Source: Bacillota bacterium
GTDB taxonomy: Bacteria; Bacillota; Clostridia; Acetivibrionales; JANLFN01
Assembly (NCBI GenBank): GCA_030705825.1
Contig: JAUZPR010000007.1
Coordinates: 1-53,676, forward strand
Direction of reading: 5' to 3'
DNA length: 53,676 bases
Within the stretch, counting starts at the first letter, position 1; the number at the start of each line of letters is the position of its first letter. The notes below the pieces were generated by a model. The model searched no databases. It saw nothing but the letters and a program-made list of their open reading frames with translations, and was not told where the DNA came from. This document shows positions 24,213-33,316 of the stretch, one piece after another. The position numbers and the translations under genes were made by a program.

Positions 24213-25535
24213 TTAATTCTCCTGCTCTCCGTAATTATATAAATTTGCAGCCTGATCCCAAAGCTGCTGCGGGGTTTCCTTGTCTTCAAGAACATACGGG
24301 AATCTTTTAATAATGGTATTTTCCCATATGGTTCTATCTACATAATGATCAGGAGGCCCTATCAATTCATCTGCCTCTGAAAGCAACTGACGCCCTTTAA
24401 CCATAAGCTTGCTGTAATTTACCATACTGGTGTCAATTTTAATATTACAGAGCATCCCTGTCTGTTGTGCAAATTTATAGGCTGAGTTTTTTGAGGTCAG
24501 CTCTTTCAGCAGCCTGATTGATGCTTCTCTTTTCTTCGGGTCACTCCATGCTGAAGTACTCATATAAAACGTTCCGTTGCCCAAGCCGTAAACTAGTGAA
24601 TTCTTAGCCGATTGCCCTCCCTTTATATATGGAAACGGTACTATATCCACGTTCGGATCATTTTTTACCGTGCCTATAAACCATGAGCCCTGCACAATCA
24701 TTGCCGCTCTTTTTTGAATAAAAAGGTTATTTCGTTCTGTATCACTCATTGTATATGCATTGGTAGGAGTCGGAAAAGCATGGTTCTTCTTCAGGTCCTT
24801 CATATAATCCATTGCATAGACAAAGCACTTGTTATATTGTTTATACTTGAAAGGAATCTCAACATCCTGTTTCCCTCCAAGTTTTGCAACTATGTTCTGA
24901 TAGATATAAGAACCTTCCGGAGAAGAATTATAAGCTATAGGTATTATATTTCCTTTATAAAATTTATTGGCAGCATCCAAAAGTTCATCATAGGTTTCGG
25001 GTATTTTTACATGAAAAAACTTGAATAAATCGGTATTTACAAATAAGCCTTCATAAATTATTTCAAAGGGAAGGCCATATATCTTGTCGTTATAAGTGGT
25101 AAAATTCCACATATTATCATTGAAACTATCCTTCCAGATCGGATCGCTGTTGAGAACTCCGGTAAGGTCTGCAACCTTTCCGATATCTATAAGCGTCCGT
25201 ATATCCGATCCAGGCCAGATTCCAAAAACATCAGGGTCATTACCCGATGCAAAGTCCGTTTTGATTTTTGGAAGGAAATCGCCTCCGAAAAGTGACTCGT
25301 TTACAATATTTACGTCAGGGTTTTCGGCATTGAATTTATCCAATATCTCCTGAAGCGTATCGGCGTTTGTATCAACACCGCCCCAGCTGCTGATAAAGCG
25401 TATGGTTACCTTGTCATCCTTTGTTGTAGTAGAATCCGGTACAACAACATTAACCTGCGAAGATTCACAAGAAACAAGAGTAACCGAAAGCAAGATTACC
25501 ATGGCTAAAACGGCAGCTTTTAGCCTTAATGCCAT
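24213..25535 (-). CDS. cuaD: Solute-binding lipoprotein that probably feeds the CuaS sensor
   Basis: 440 residues. I chose the ATG at 25535, with GGAGGGGGAC just upstream. Lipobox LVSC (Cys23), then a family 1 solute-binding fold (TIRFISSWGGVDTN; NDPDVFGIWPGSD; AAMIVQGSWFIGT; GNGTFYMSTSAWSDPKKREASIRLLKEL). Unlike cuaA it is not next to permeases but leads the cuaS-cuaR operon. In R. cellulolyticum the equivalent protein works with CuaSR in signalling rather than transport. It should present an extracellular cellodextrin to CuaS (inference here). Confidence 0.85.
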   Translation of the reverse strand: MALRLKAAVLAMVILLSVTLVSCESSQVNVVVPDSTTTKDDKVTIRFISSWGGVDTNADTLQEILDKFNAENPDVNIVNESLFGGDFLPKIKTDFASGNDPDVFGIWPGSDIRTLIDIGKVADLTGVLNSDPIWKDSFNDNMWNFTTYNDKIYGLPFEIIYEGLFVNTDLFKFFHVKIPETYDELLDAANKFYKGNIIPIAYNSSPEGSYIYQNIVAKLGGKQDVEIPFKYKQYNKCFVYAMDYMKDLKKNHAFPTPTNAYTMSDTERNNLFIQKRAAMIVQGSWFIGTVKNDPNVDIVPFPYIKGGQSAKNSLVYGLGNGTFYMSTSAWSDPKKREASIRLLKELTSKNSAYKFAQQTGMLCNIKIDTSMVNYSKLMVKGRQLLSEADELIGPPDHYVDRTIWENTIIKRFPYVLEDKETPQQLWDQAANLYNYGEQEN

Positions 25536-25607
25536 AAAGTCCCCCTCCAACATAAAAAACAATACCTTATATAAGATATTTAAAATGAATCTTTTTGTCC
25601 AATATCG

Positions 25608-25613
25608 ATTATA
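25608..25613 (-). promoter_or_regulatory. Possible -10 of the cuaDSR operon
   Basis: Perfect TATAAT on the minus strand about 75 bases before the cuaD start. The region 17 bases upstream (TATTCA) is a poor -35, as expected for an activated promoter. Confidence 0.35.
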
Positions 25614-25744
25614 TACTATTTGTATAAAATTGAATAGGAAAAATAATCACCTGTTTATGTTAATAGTGGGATATATTATTTGACATGTTTTTTTAATTTT
25701 GGGGCTTAATTTAATATAGGATTGTTCATTAAGGAGAATTTTTT

Positions 25745-26464
25745 ATGCCTCTAAGTATTCTTATTACGGTTTTGAGAACATTTGCCGCCTTTTTTGTTGC
25801 CTTAACCATAGCTAGATTTATAGGCAGGAAAACAATTGGACAAATGACCTTTTTCGATTTTGTAGTAGCAGTAACTCTTGGCTCTGTTACAGCAAATGCA
25901 GCTATCGGGCTCAATCACCAATTTTACTCGGTAGTTACGGTACTTATATCTTTAGGAATAGCAGAAATCATAACAGCTTTTCTAAGGTTAAAAAATTTGC
26001 GTTTTAGTAAGCTTGTGAATTCTGAACCTGTTACTGCTATAGAAAACGGGCAGATTATTGATAAAAACCTGAAAAAGACCAGACTGACTTTAACAGACTT
26101 AAATATGATGCTTCGTTCAAAAAATATATTCAATATAGCTGACGTTGAATTTGCTATATTGGAGACCAATGGCGAGCTTTCGGTTCTTCCAAAGTCACAG
26201 AAACAGCCGCTGACTCCGTCAGACCTGCATATGCCAACGGAATATAAGGGGCTGGACAGGGATATGATAGTTGACGGTAAAATCATGTATGAGAATCTCA
26301 AGGCTGCAAAGCTTGATGAAAAATGGCTTCTTAACGAGTTGCAGGCAAACGGTATTAACAGCTCCGGGGAAGTTTTTTTCGCAGCTTTGGATACATCTGG
26401 ATATTTATATGTTTCAAAGAGGCGAAACACTCACGAGGATGAAGGTCATTACGGAATAGAATAA
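25745..26464 (+). CDS. YetF/DUF421 family membrane protein
   Basis: 239 residues with AAGGAGAA before the ATG. Three N-terminal transmembrane helices (about 4-24, 35-55, 58-80) with the family pattern RFIGRKTIGQMTFFDFVVAVTLGSV. Two YetF-type soluble repeats follow (SEPVTAIENGQI...LRSKNIFNIADVEFAILETNGELSVLPK; then LLNELQANGINSSGEVFFAALDTSGYLYV). In Bacillus such proteins are spore or envelope membrane proteins of unclear function. It is divergent from cuaD and convergent with the gene at 26476, only 12 bases apart. Confidence 0.88.
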   Translation: MPLSILITVLRTFAAFFVALTIARFIGRKTIGQMTFFDFVVAVTLGSVTANAAIGLNHQFYSVVTVLISLGIAEIITAFLRLKNLRFSKLVNSEPVTAIENGQIIDKNLKKTRLTLTDLNMMLRSKNIFNIADVEFAILETNGELSVLPKSQKQPLTPSDLHMPTEYKGLDRDMIVDGKIMYENLKAAKLDEKWLLNELQANGINSSGEVFFAALDTSGYLYVSKRRNTHEDEGHYGIE

Positions 26465-26475
26465 AACATATTAAT

Positions 26476-27423
26476 TTAAAGGTTCGTTCCGGAATTTATA
26501 TCATCAAGAAGCTGTTCCATTTTGTTCGAATTCTTATAAATGATTTCTGCATACTTGCTTTCCTCATCCATTCCGGATCTGCTTTTTATATCAGTAAGTA
26601 TTTCAGCATATCCTTTTATAATTGCACTTGAATTTTTTAGTTCATGAATTAAATCAGCCATTCTTTTTTGATTTTTTAAATTAATTTCTTCTGTTAGAGA
26701 CTTTTCGGAAAGCAGGCTGCCGGATAGCTTATTCATGTTTTTATATATGTCTCTGTATATACCCTTCTCAGCTACCGGGCTGTAATCACCATTAACAACG
26801 TTGGTAAGTCCTTCAATTACATCGTTATACGGCAGTACCCGGCTGGCATAAAAGTAACCTATAATTGCTATCAGGAAAAAGGTTATTATCATTGATGCAA
26901 TTTTAAAGTTATCCCAAGCTGTAAAAAAAGAAAATATCCGGTTTACACTTAAGTAATTTACAGCTAATACTCTCGGTATTCCCATTATGTATGTATAATC
27001 TAAATTCTGAACCTTCCGGTCATTATTTATAATGGAAATTGAATAATTTTTTGAATAGATATCCAGATTTTCTTCGGCAGACAATTTGTGTATGATTTCC
27101 TTTTGCCGGTTAATATTGACCTTTGCAGGGAGTAATCCAGGTTTATTGAAGCTGCTTAATTCCTGCGCATTTTCATCCAGAAATATTATCCAACCATTAA
27201 TTTTGTTAAGAATATCCTGAAGCTTCGGGTTAAGCCTTGGAACACCATTGACTATGGTTATATTACCCGCGAATCTATCAATATCTTCTGCCCCCAGCGG
27301 ACTTACATACTCTCTTCCTTTTGTTTGCCAATACAACGATGAAAGAAAGTTATTCAATACCTCAAATGTCATAATTGAAAAGAAAGCCAGTATAATAAAT
27401 AAAACTGCAGTTTTCCATTTCAT
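26476..27423 (-). CDS. Histidine-kinase-like membrane protein lacking the ATPase domain
   Basis: 315 residues; ATG at 27423 preceded by AAGGAG. Helix 1 (about 5-25), an extracellular domain (about 30-160), helix 2 (about 165-185), a HAMP-like linker, and a dimerisation/phosphoacceptor helix with MADLIHELKNSSAIIKGYAE (H-box, His about 263). The protein ends some 45 residues later at a normal stop, and no N/G1/G2 ATP-binding boxes exist. There is no room for them because the next gene ends 12 bases away. It lies 62 bases after dacF in the operon of the VanRS-like system. It could be a phosphotransfer partner, a modulator that dimerises with the neighbouring kinase, or a decayed kinase. Confidence 0.75.
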   Translation of the reverse strand: MKWKTAVLFIILAFFSIMTFEVLNNFLSSLYWQTKGREYVSPLGAEDIDRFAGNITIVNGVPRLNPKLQDILNKINGWIIFLDENAQELSSFNKPGLLPAKVNINRQKEIIHKLSAEENLDIYSKNYSISIINNDRKVQNLDYTYIMGIPRVLAVNYLSVNRIFSFFTAWDNFKIASMIITFFLIAIIGYFYASRVLPYNDVIEGLTNVVNGDYSPVAEKGIYRDIYKNMNKLSGSLLSEKSLTEEINLKNQKRMADLIHELKNSSAIIKGYAEILTDIKSRSGMDEESKYAEIIYKNSNKMEQLLDDINSGTNL

Positions 27424-27485
27424 CAGGAACAACTCCTTCTAATTATTGGAAATTATAATCAAAATCCTTAATCTTTATCAGTGAA

Positions 27486-28529
27486 TTAATGATTCAATCC
27501 ATATTCAAGCAGCTTGGTTGAATCTCCCCACTCCGCCTGCTCGGTATCTTTCATAACAACGGCAATAACGCTTTTGCCATTTAAAGCTGCAGAAGAAACA
27601 AGGCAGTAACCTGCCTGAGTGGTATGACCAGTTTTTAAACCCGTAGCATATTTAAAGTAATATCCACTGTCAGGAACTATCAGTTTATTGGTATTCTGCC
27701 AGAGTCTTTGCCGGTTCTTAGCCTTACTGCTTTTATCAAAGGACGACCAATCCTTCATACTGAATTCCGAAGTTTTTACTACATCCCTAAGATATTTGCT
27801 TTTCATGGCTTCCCTTGCAATCAATCCAAGATCATGAGTGGTTGTATAATGCTGAGGATCATGATAACCATCGGGATTAACAAAACTTGTATCGTGTGCT
27901 CCCAATTCTTTGGCACGTTCATTCATCATCCTGCAAAAATAGGCAACCGCATCGTGTATGCTCATATCCTTTTGTCCGCTTACTTTCCGGGCTGTGTATA
28001 CAGCCAAAACATATGCAGCATCGTTGCCTGACGGAAGCAAAAGTCCTTTTAGCAAGGTCTTTAGAGGTATCTTTTCATTGAAATCCAAACCCGCCTTGCT
28101 GGCGTCTACTTCTGCCAGATTTGCCTCTTCACCCACTGTTATAACATCATTCAAATTTCCGTTTTCTACAGCAAGGAGTGCAGTCATTATTTTTGTAGTG
28201 CTGGCAGGATACATACGTCGGTTGGGATTTACAGAATATATTTCTTTTCCTGTTGTTTCATCCATCAAAAAAGCACTTTCGGCAGTAAGGTTTTGCAGTT
28301 CCCTGATGTCCTGGCTTTCGGTCACGTTTACCTGAGTCTGGTTGCTGTCTTTATATGATTTACCGGAATTCTGCTTTTGGTCAGGTAAATTGAAAACAGA
28401 ACCCTCACCGGTATAATTTTTTAAATCAGATTTTGAATGAATGGTGTATTCTATAACCGCTGATATCAGGGTAACCAAAACAAGCAAAATTGCCACCCTG
28501 TGAATAATAACACGAGTATTTCTTTTCAT
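27486..28529 (-). CDS. D-alanyl-D-alanine carboxypeptidase (penicillin-binding protein, S11)
   Basis: 347 residues; ATG at 28529 with GAGGG 7 bases upstream. Membrane or signal segment at about 8-28, then a linker. Serine peptidase S11 motifs: S-x-x-K in ASTTKIMTA (about 113), SGN in LPSGNDAA (about 168) and KTG in GLKTGHTT (about 302). It trims the terminal D-Ala from peptidoglycan stem peptides outside the membrane. Its place directly after a VanRS-like regulator pair suggests control by cell-wall signals. DacF/DacA type; it lacks an obvious C-terminal amphipathic extension. Confidence 0.92.
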   Translation of the reverse strand: MKRNTRVIIHRVAILLVLVTLISAVIEYTIHSKSDLKNYTGEGSVFNLPDQKQNSGKSYKDSNQTQVNVTESQDIRELQNLTAESAFLMDETTGKEIYSVNPNRRMYPASTTKIMTALLAVENGNLNDVITVGEEANLAEVDASKAGLDFNEKIPLKTLLKGLLLPSGNDAAYVLAVYTARKVSGQKDMSIHDAVAYFCRMMNERAKELGAHDTSFVNPDGYHDPQHYTTTHDLGLIAREAMKSKYLRDVVKTSEFSMKDWSSFDKSSKAKNRQRLWQNTNKLIVPDSGYYFKYATGLKTGHTTQAGYCLVSSAALNGKSVIAVVMKDTEQAEWGDSTKLLEYGLNH

Positions 28530-28618
28530 TAAGCATCCCTCTTTTCTTCTGTCCATTTAAGTTTACAGTGAGGTTCTTAATGAAAAGTCATTAAATTTAT
28601 GAAGTTTTTCTTAAGATT

Positions 28619-29695
28619 TTAATTGTTCAGTTTTAATATAACGGTAAAAGTAGTCTGTCCATTATTACTTGATACAGATAAATTGCCTCCATGAAGATCA
28701 ACAATGTTTTTAGCTATAGCAAGTCCCAATCCGGTACCGCCGGTTTTTACAGAACGTGACTGCTCTACGCGGTAAAACCTCTCAAATATATGCGGCATGG
28801 CATTTTCGGGTATTGTTGTTCCATAATTTGTTACGCTAATTAATGCACTATCATTATCGGTTTTCATGACAATATCTATTTTTTTACCTTCACTGCCATA
28901 TCGTACAGCATTTGTAACAAGATTGTCGAATACTCTTGCCAGTAAATCACCATCAGCCATAATCAATACTTTTTCCTGAGGTATATTCAAGCTGCATTCC
29001 AATCCACCGTTTTCAAAAATCGGATAAAACTCCTCAGTCAACTGTTCCAGCAATTCACCCAAATTGATTCTGACAGGCCTTAATTCGATACCACCATAAT
29101 TGATTCTAGTAAATTCAAACAATTCATCAATAAGCTTGTTCAATCTGATTGTTTTCTGGTATGCAATATCTGCATAATACCTAAGTTCCGCTTCATCCCT
29201 GTATCGGTTGTTCACTATGAGTCCAAGATAACCCAGTATGGAGGTCAGCGGTGTTCTCAGGTCATGCGAAACACTTGTAATTAGTTCGTTTTTGGATCTC
29301 TCGGAGTTTCTTTCCACTTCGATGGAAGTTTTAAGCTGATCCATCATATTATTAATATTTCCCGCAAGCATACCAAGTTCATCAGTAGACCTTACCGGTA
29401 TTCTGACATCCAGCCTTCCCTCAGAAATTTTTTTCAGGGTCCTGGATATCTCTTCAAAGTAACTGATGCTTCTCTTTGTTAAAACATAATAGAAAATAAA
29501 GAAAAAAAGCACTCCCACAGTTATCATGCATGGCAAAATGCCTATACTATGATATGCATATCTCAGCATAGTCTGGAATGTTGAGAATCTATACAGCAGA
29601 AAAGCCATCCCGAGCAGTGCAAATGCACAAGCGACAGATAAAATGAGGCTTAACAGGAATACAAATATGATTTTCCATCTAAAACTACTTTTCAA
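28619..29695 (-). CDS. Sensor histidine kinase, VanS/BaeS-like
   Basis: 358 residues from a TTG start (GGAGTAGG 8 bases upstream), overlapping the regulator gene by 11 bases. Two transmembrane helices (about 8-28 and 50-72) enclose a very short outer loop, so the signal may be sensed in the membrane. HAMP at about 73-125, H-box ITSVSHDLRTPLTSILGYLG (His about 145), then an N-box NLVTNAVRYG, F-box HIFERFYRVEQ and G-box GGTGLGLAIAKNIV. All catalytic parts are present. Partner of the regulator at 29685. Confidence 0.93.
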   Translation of the reverse strand: MKSSFRWKIIFVFLLSLILSVACAFALLGMAFLLYRFSTFQTMLRYAYHSIGILPCMITVGVLFFFIFYYVLTKRSISYFEEISRTLKKISEGRLDVRIPVRSTDELGMLAGNINNMMDQLKTSIEVERNSERSKNELITSVSHDLRTPLTSILGYLGLIVNNRYRDEAELRYYADIAYQKTIRLNKLIDELFEFTRINYGGIELRPVRINLGELLEQLTEEFYPIFENGGLECSLNIPQEKVLIMADGDLLARVFDNLVTNAVRYGSEGKKIDIVMKTDNDSALISVTNYGTTIPENAMPHIFERFYRVEQSRSVKTGGTGLGLAIAKNIVDLHGGNLSVSSNNGQTTFTVILKLNN

Positions 29696-30386
29696 TTTTA
29701 TAACCTACTCCCCATACTGTTTTAATATACTTTGGCCTTCTGGGATCATCTTCGATTTTCTCTCTTATTTTTCTTATATGGACCATAACAGTGTTATTTG
29801 ATTCAAAATACTGTTCCTTCCAGACCTTTTCAAAAATTTCTTCTGCTCCGAACACCCTGCCCCTGTTGACTGCAAGAAGATATAATATTTCAAACTCAAT
29901 GGGTGTTAGTGACACTTCGTTTTCATACAATACTACCGTATGGCTTTCAGGGTCTATGACAAGTCCGTCAATACATAGCTGGCCTTTATCCTTTATGCCT
30001 GTCCCTTGAGGGTTTAAATAAAGAAACCGTCTTAGCTGGGATTTGACTCTGGCTGCAAGTTCCAAGGGATTAAAAGGCTTGGTCAGGTAATCGTCCGCAC
30101 CATTTGAAAGTCCCAATATTTTATCCATGTCTTCCGATTTCGCACTCAGCATTATAATAGGGATATTCCTGGTCTTGCGTATTGTCCTGCAAGCCTCAAG
30201 CCCATCCATACCCGGCATCATAATATCAAGTATTATAAGCTGAACGTCGTTTGTATCCAGAAGATTTATTGCATCTTTGGCATTGTATGCTTTCAAAACC
30301 TCATATCCTTCATTGGAAAGATATATTTCAACCAAATCTGCTATTTCCTTTTCATCATCCACTATGAGGATTTTCAATCTTTCCAT
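29685..30386 (-). CDS. OmpR/PhoB-family response regulator, VanR-like
   Basis: 233 residues. Receiver domain 1-120 with DDEKE (acidic pair 10-11), phosphoacceptor Asp in LIILDIMMPG (about 54) and Lys in LTKPF (about 104). Winged helix at about 135-233 (VSLTPIEFEILYLLAVNRGRVF... KYIKTVWGVGYKIEK). AGGGGATT precedes the ATG. First gene of a four-gene unit: regulator, sensor, D,D-carboxypeptidase, ATPase-less kinase-like protein. VanR-like is a resemblance, not proof of glycopeptide resistance; no vanHAX genes are present. Confidence 0.93.
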   Translation of the reverse strand: MERLKILIVDDEKEIADLVEIYLSNEGYEVLKAYNAKDAINLLDTNDVQLIILDIMMPGMDGLEACRTIRKTRNIPIIMLSAKSEDMDKILGLSNGADDYLTKPFNPLELAARVKSQLRRFLYLNPQGTGIKDKGQLCIDGLVIDPESHTVVLYENEVSLTPIEFEILYLLAVNRGRVFGAEEIFEKVWKEQYFESNNTVMVHIRKIREKIEDDPRRPKYIKTVWGVGYKIEK

Positions 30387-30499
30387 TCTGTAATCCCCTA
30401 AAATCTAGTTTTTTCCATACCTATAAGTATTATAAATTTTTAATATTAAAAATAACAGACATTATTTCTTAATTTTTTCTTAAGGTTTCTACCCTGTAC

Positions 30500-30534
30500 A
30501 AAAAAAGAAGCCCTTCGAGTGAAGAACTTCTTGG
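30500..30534 (-). terminator. Terminator after the 34-aa membrane peptide
   Basis: Two-part stem AAGAAG/CTTCTT enclosing CTTC/GAAG, followed by TTTTT on the minus strand. It ends the small gene at 30556. Confidence 0.75.
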
Positions 30535-30555
30535 AAATCTTAAATATTACTCATA

Positions 30556-30660
30556 TCAAGAGAAGAGTCTTTGATTCCGATTAGCATATTTTTTGTGAAT
30601 TGCCACTGCAGTCAGGGTGATAAAAGAAAAGACCAATACTATAACCAATACATACAGCAT
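30556..30660 (-). CDS. Single-pass membrane peptide (34 aa)
   Basis: ATG at 30660 with a GGGGGG ribosome binding site 8 bases upstream. One hydrophobic helix (residues 1-20, LYVLVIVLVFSFITLTAVA) and a basic tail (HKKYANRNQR). A terminator follows within 60 bases, so this looks like a real mini-gene between the HelD-type gene and the response-regulator operon. Size and layout recall regulatory or transporter-associated membrane peptides (KdpF-like, but not matching it). Function unknown. Confidence 0.55.
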   Translation of the reverse strand: MLYVLVIVLVFSFITLTAVAIHKKYANRNQRLFS

Positions 30661-30789
30661 ATGCAATACCCCCCTGGATACCTCATACCTATATTATAAG
30701 TCGGGTCTTCCGGCAAGGACAAGCATAGTCTATTTTTTAACAGTGTTATTTATTTCCTAACAATATAAGACAATTTTTTATCAATACTG

Positions 30790-33078
30790 CTATAAATCTT
30801 CAATTAATGGGGAGGGTTCTCCATGAAAATATAACCCCAGTTTGTGAAGAGGTCTTGTCATAGCTACGTATAAAAGCTTTGCATCCAACTCATTAATGCC
30901 ATACGTTTTACTGTCGGCATCGGCTACCATTACGGCATCAAATTCCAGCCCCTTTGAAAGATGGGCTGGGACTACTACTATACCCCCCTTGTACACCTCT
31001 TCCTTTCCGGTTACAAGATAAATTGAATCATCATATTTTAAAAGCAGCGCAAGCATTTTCATGCACTGGGCTAAGGTTTTACAAATAACTGCGGCGGATT
31101 TATATCCGTCCTTTTTCAGCTGCCCTATATACCCGGCAATATGATCTGCAATATCCTTAAAATTATCCTTCCTTATTATATTGACTTTATCTCCGTGTCT
31201 TACCACCGGCTCTGCAGTAACAAAATTCCTGCCGGGAATTTTCCCTATAACCTTATTGGCAGCCTCCATTATTTCTATTGTTGTTCTGTAGCTCTGAACC
31301 AATGTCAAAAACCTGCTGCGCCTGTCGTCAAAAACTTCTTCAGTTACATCCTTCCAATCCCTTATACCTCTGTAGGAATGGATTCCCTGGCACAAATCGC
31401 CCAGCAGGGTAAATGAGCTGTCTTTGACAATCTTTTTCAGTACATAAATCTGGAAAGCGCTGAAATCCTGAGCCTCATCTATGATTATATGCCTTACCGG
31501 CAGCTTTTCATCCATACCGTATATCTTGAATTTCAGGTATGTTATAGGGGCAATATCTTCAATTTCTACATAACCGGCTGTAAGAGTCCTGGATGTGTAT
31601 TCCCTTAAGAAATCACAAAGCTCCTGATCGGCTCTGTCTGCTACAGCTTTATTGAATATATCTTCAGAACCTACAAAATCCTTGTAATATTCAAAGGGAC
31701 TCAGCCTGGAGATCTTGCTTATGTAATCCCCCACCGCTCTTTTGGAATACTTTTCTATGTTCCCGGTAATCCTGTTTTTCTTGTCAATAGCTTCAATTAT
31801 GAGCTTTTGTCGTTCATCGGAATCCTTCATTGTCAGTTTTAGCGTGAGTATCTTTTTGTCACAATCATCCTGAAGCTGGTTTATTATTGCATCCTTCTGC
31901 ACTTTCAGCCTGTTGGACATATATTTCTTGATTTCATTGATTCTCCAAGCAAAGGGAAATTGCTTATATGCTTCTATAAAAAGCCTGTTTAATTCTTCAT
32001 GTTTAAAAAGAACCTTTTTACCGATTTTAAAATCCTCTTTGGGGATAAATGACTGTTCAACTATCTTTATATAATCGTCAATTATATCCCTGAAAACCAT
32101 TGATGTCTTTAACTCCGAAGATCTTCTCAAAAGCTCGTTTGTTTTGATTTCTTCAGGTGTATTGTTTGAATTCAAAAAGAGTGCCAGTTTCTCATCAGCA
32201 TCCCGGATTTTGAATTTTTTACCCATCAGTTCCATTGCGAAAGCCTCAAAGGTAGTTTGTTTTACCTTTTCCACCCCTAATTCCGGAAGTACTTCGGAAA
32301 TGTAATTAAGAAACAACCTGTTGGGTGCAATTATCATAAAATTTTCGGGTTCGAAATTCTTCTCGTAGGTATAGATAAGATATGCGATCCTGTGCAGGGC
32401 GATTGTAGTCTTACCGCTTCCTGCTGCTCCCTGGACTACAAGGGGTGTCCACATATCGGCTCTGATTATTTCATTCTGTTCAAACTGTATGGTGGAAACA
32501 ATTTCTTTCAGTCTGTTTTCGGCACTGGCTCCCAGGTATGTTTGAAGAAACTCGTCATTTGTGGTTATATCTATGTCGAAAATCTCCTGTAGCTTACCAC
32601 CATTAATGGAAAACTGCCTTTTGAGCATGATCCTGCCGTCTATGTCACCGCCGGGGCATTTATAAGATGCTTCACCAAGCCTGCTTTCATAATACAGATT
32701 CGATATGGGAGCTCTCCAGTCAACAATTATGATTTGCTGGTCTTCTTCCCTGGCAAGTGACATCTTGCCGATATAAAGCTTTTCAACCTTATGGGAACCG
32801 TCTTCCTTAAAGTCAACTCTGGCAAAATAGGGTTTGCTTCTTGCGGTCAGAAGGTTTCTTATCTTAAGGGCAAGACTGCCCTGAATAGTTGCATTTACCA
32901 TATAATCTATATAACTCTGGCTGCTCTCAGAACTCATATGCTTTTTAGCATAGTCCACCTCAACATCCAGCTTCGCTTTCTTTACTTCAGCCTGATTCAG
33001 GCTCTTTTCCACATATTCCAAAGTTTCATTGCACCTTTGAGCTTCTTCCCTGTAAGAGGGATGATCTGCGGCCGGCAT
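30790..33078 (-). CDS. HelD-like superfamily 1 helicase/ATPase (RNA polymerase recycling)
   Basis: 762 residues; the ATG at 33078 follows GGAGGTAGG, whereas the frame to 33114 lacks a site. The N-terminal coiled coil (about 5-60, EEAQRCNETLEYVEKSLNQAE) is the arm that enters the RNA polymerase secondary channel in HelD proteins. Walker A QGAAGSGKTTIALHR at about 215-230, an insertion domain, motif II IIDEAQDFS, QSYRTT, and the C-terminal motif VVPAHLSKGLEFDAV, with YVAMTRPLHKL near the end. HelD removes stalled RNA polymerase from DNA; some members give rifamycin resistance. Encoded alone. Confidence 0.85.
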   Translation of the reverse strand: MPAADHPSYREEAQRCNETLEYVEKSLNQAEVKKAKLDVEVDYAKKHMSSESSQSYIDYMVNATIQGSLALKIRNLLTARSKPYFARVDFKEDGSHKVEKLYIGKMSLAREEDQQIIIVDWRAPISNLYYESRLGEASYKCPGGDIDGRIMLKRQFSINGGKLQEIFDIDITTNDEFLQTYLGASAENRLKEIVSTIQFEQNEIIRADMWTPLVVQGAAGSGKTTIALHRIAYLIYTYEKNFEPENFMIIAPNRLFLNYISEVLPELGVEKVKQTTFEAFAMELMGKKFKIRDADEKLALFLNSNNTPEEIKTNELLRRSSELKTSMVFRDIIDDYIKIVEQSFIPKEDFKIGKKVLFKHEELNRLFIEAYKQFPFAWRINEIKKYMSNRLKVQKDAIINQLQDDCDKKILTLKLTMKDSDERQKLIIEAIDKKNRITGNIEKYSKRAVGDYISKISRLSPFEYYKDFVGSEDIFNKAVADRADQELCDFLREYTSRTLTAGYVEIEDIAPITYLKFKIYGMDEKLPVRHIIIDEAQDFSAFQIYVLKKIVKDSSFTLLGDLCQGIHSYRGIRDWKDVTEEVFDDRRSRFLTLVQSYRTTIEIMEAANKVIGKIPGRNFVTAEPVVRHGDKVNIIRKDNFKDIADHIAGYIGQLKKDGYKSAAVICKTLAQCMKMLALLLKYDDSIYLVTGKEEVYKGGIVVVPAHLSKGLEFDAVMVADADSKTYGINELDAKLLYVAMTRPLHKLGLYFHGEPSPLIEDL

Positions 33079-33203
33079 TAAACCTACCTCCGTAATTTCA
33101 TCTATATGTTCCAATCGTAAATATCCAATAAATAAACAAGTTTTATTTTAACTTATAAGGCATGAATTATACAAACATAATTTTAATCAGCCATCCATAG
33201 CCA

Positions 33204-33235
33204 AATAGACGGATTAATTTAAAACTCCGTCTATT
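33204..33235 (-). terminator. Hairpin terminator after the ABC exporter operon
   Basis: Perfect 10-bp stem AATAGACGGA/TCCGTCTATT with a 12-base loop; the T-tract is short, so termination may be weak. Confidence 0.5.
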
Positions 33236-33316
33236 GACATAGTGCCTTTTTCCATTTCCCTGATTTCCATGAAATAAACATTTCTCGGCTAAAAGGAATA
33301 AATAACATAATAATTT

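Noticed and set aside
29685-30386. Glycopeptide resistance (van) cluster
   Set aside because: Only regulator, sensor and carboxypeptidase are present; no ligase, dehydrogenase or dipeptidase genes.
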